Shown here: positions 42,010 to 42,135 of the stretch, one piece after another
How positions within the stretch are numbered: position 1 is the first letter of the stretch
How the letters are laid out: every line of letters begins with the position of its first letter
Assembly (NCBI GenBank): GCA_945865815.1
Contig: CAMBFR010000022.1
Location: 1 to 42,135 of the forward strand
DNA length: 42,135 nt
Source of the DNA: Candidatus Sulfopaludibacter sp. SbA3
Lineage (GTDB): Bacteria > Acidobacteriota > Terriglobia > 20CM-2-55-15
Direction of reading: 5' to 3'
The notes under the pieces: generated by a model
Seen by the model: the letters and a program-made list of their open reading frames with translations, nothing else
Database searches by the model: none
What the model was told of the DNA's origin: nothing
Program-made: the position numbers and the translations under genes

Positions 42010-42135
42010 GTCCGGTTTTTGTAGCAAGTGATCTGTCCGGTTTTGTTGTTTTAAGTTCATCGCCGCCGTGCCTGTGGAAATGTGCGAAACCCAGCAGGGT
42101 TTTGCACATTTCCATCAGGCTGCCTTCTTCTTTCT
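41990..42135. mobile_element. Insertion sequence end (right copy)
   Basis: This is the perfect reverse complement of 2-147, with the same tandem terminal motifs and hairpin. It inserted 57 bases upstream of the lipoprotein start. The bases next to the two copies differ (GAACAGC and, outward, AGGTTAT), so the two ends belong to separate insertions or to a rearranged pair. Confidence 0.7.

Noticed and set aside
41933-42115. Upstream extension of the lipoprotein gene into the IS
   Set aside because: The frame is open by chance; the lipoprotein signal and GGAGG fix the start at 41932.
1-42135. Composite transposon spanning the window
   Set aside because: The inverted IS ends frame core genes (rnr, tRNAs), so a contig break at a repeated IS is far more likely than a 42-kb mobile unit.

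Overview
The window looks like a chromosomal segment of an uncultured bacterium, most likely an acidobacterium. This is an inference from three large Oar-type TonB-dependent receptors with an N-terminal carboxypeptidase-regulatory-like domain, a DUF6152 protein, several families of secreted proteins, and a moderately GC-rich sequence. Both ends carry the same 146-bp sequence in inverted orientation (2-147 and 41990-42135), which reads as the end of one insertion sequence. The window is therefore probably a contig that broke at a repeated IS.

Left region (about 193-9120): an integrated genetic element of about 8.9 kb sits in a tRNA gene with anticodon CAT. A 42-bp copy of the tRNA 3' half at 193-234 repeats the end of the intact tRNA at 9079-9152. 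A tyrosine integrase lies beside the tRNA. The element carries a small HTH/excisionase-like protein, a CHC2-type primase-like protein, a DUF3987 helicase-like protein, an HTH regulator, a zinc-ribbon protein, and cargo (a Rap1a/Tai-like protein, two other exported proteins including a PEP-CTERM protein, and an unknown protein). Paired TGGGCACA sites with the same 12-bp period lie inside both ends and may be integrase arm sites.

Centre (9185-16608): chromosomal genes for RNase R, tRNA-Leu(CAG), a kinase-like gene remnant, a self-inhibited Fic protein with an inverted-repeat operator candidate, a secreted protein, an overlapping sulfite oxidase-like molybdoenzyme and dihaem cytochrome pair, and a small exported cupin-like protein.

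Right region (16719-41932): three TonB-dependent receptors (plus the remnant of a fourth), two lipoproteins built from two class II aldolase-like domains, two secreted enzyme-like or accessory proteins, and four paralogous exported beta-propeller proteins. The propeller genes are the most striking feature. In all four, the reading frame is interrupted at exactly the same place by one in-frame UGA, and the frame and the propeller repeat continue directly behind it. Thirty nucleotides after each UGA lies a conserved hairpin with the loop AGGUU, very like a bacterial SECIS element. The simplest reading is a family of four selenoproteins of about 714-744 residues not known to me by name. Stop-restart at the adjacent GTG is the main alternative. 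Receptor, aldolase-like lipoprotein and propeller gene occur together twice (16719-24013 and 34669-41932), suggesting a functional cell-envelope cassette.
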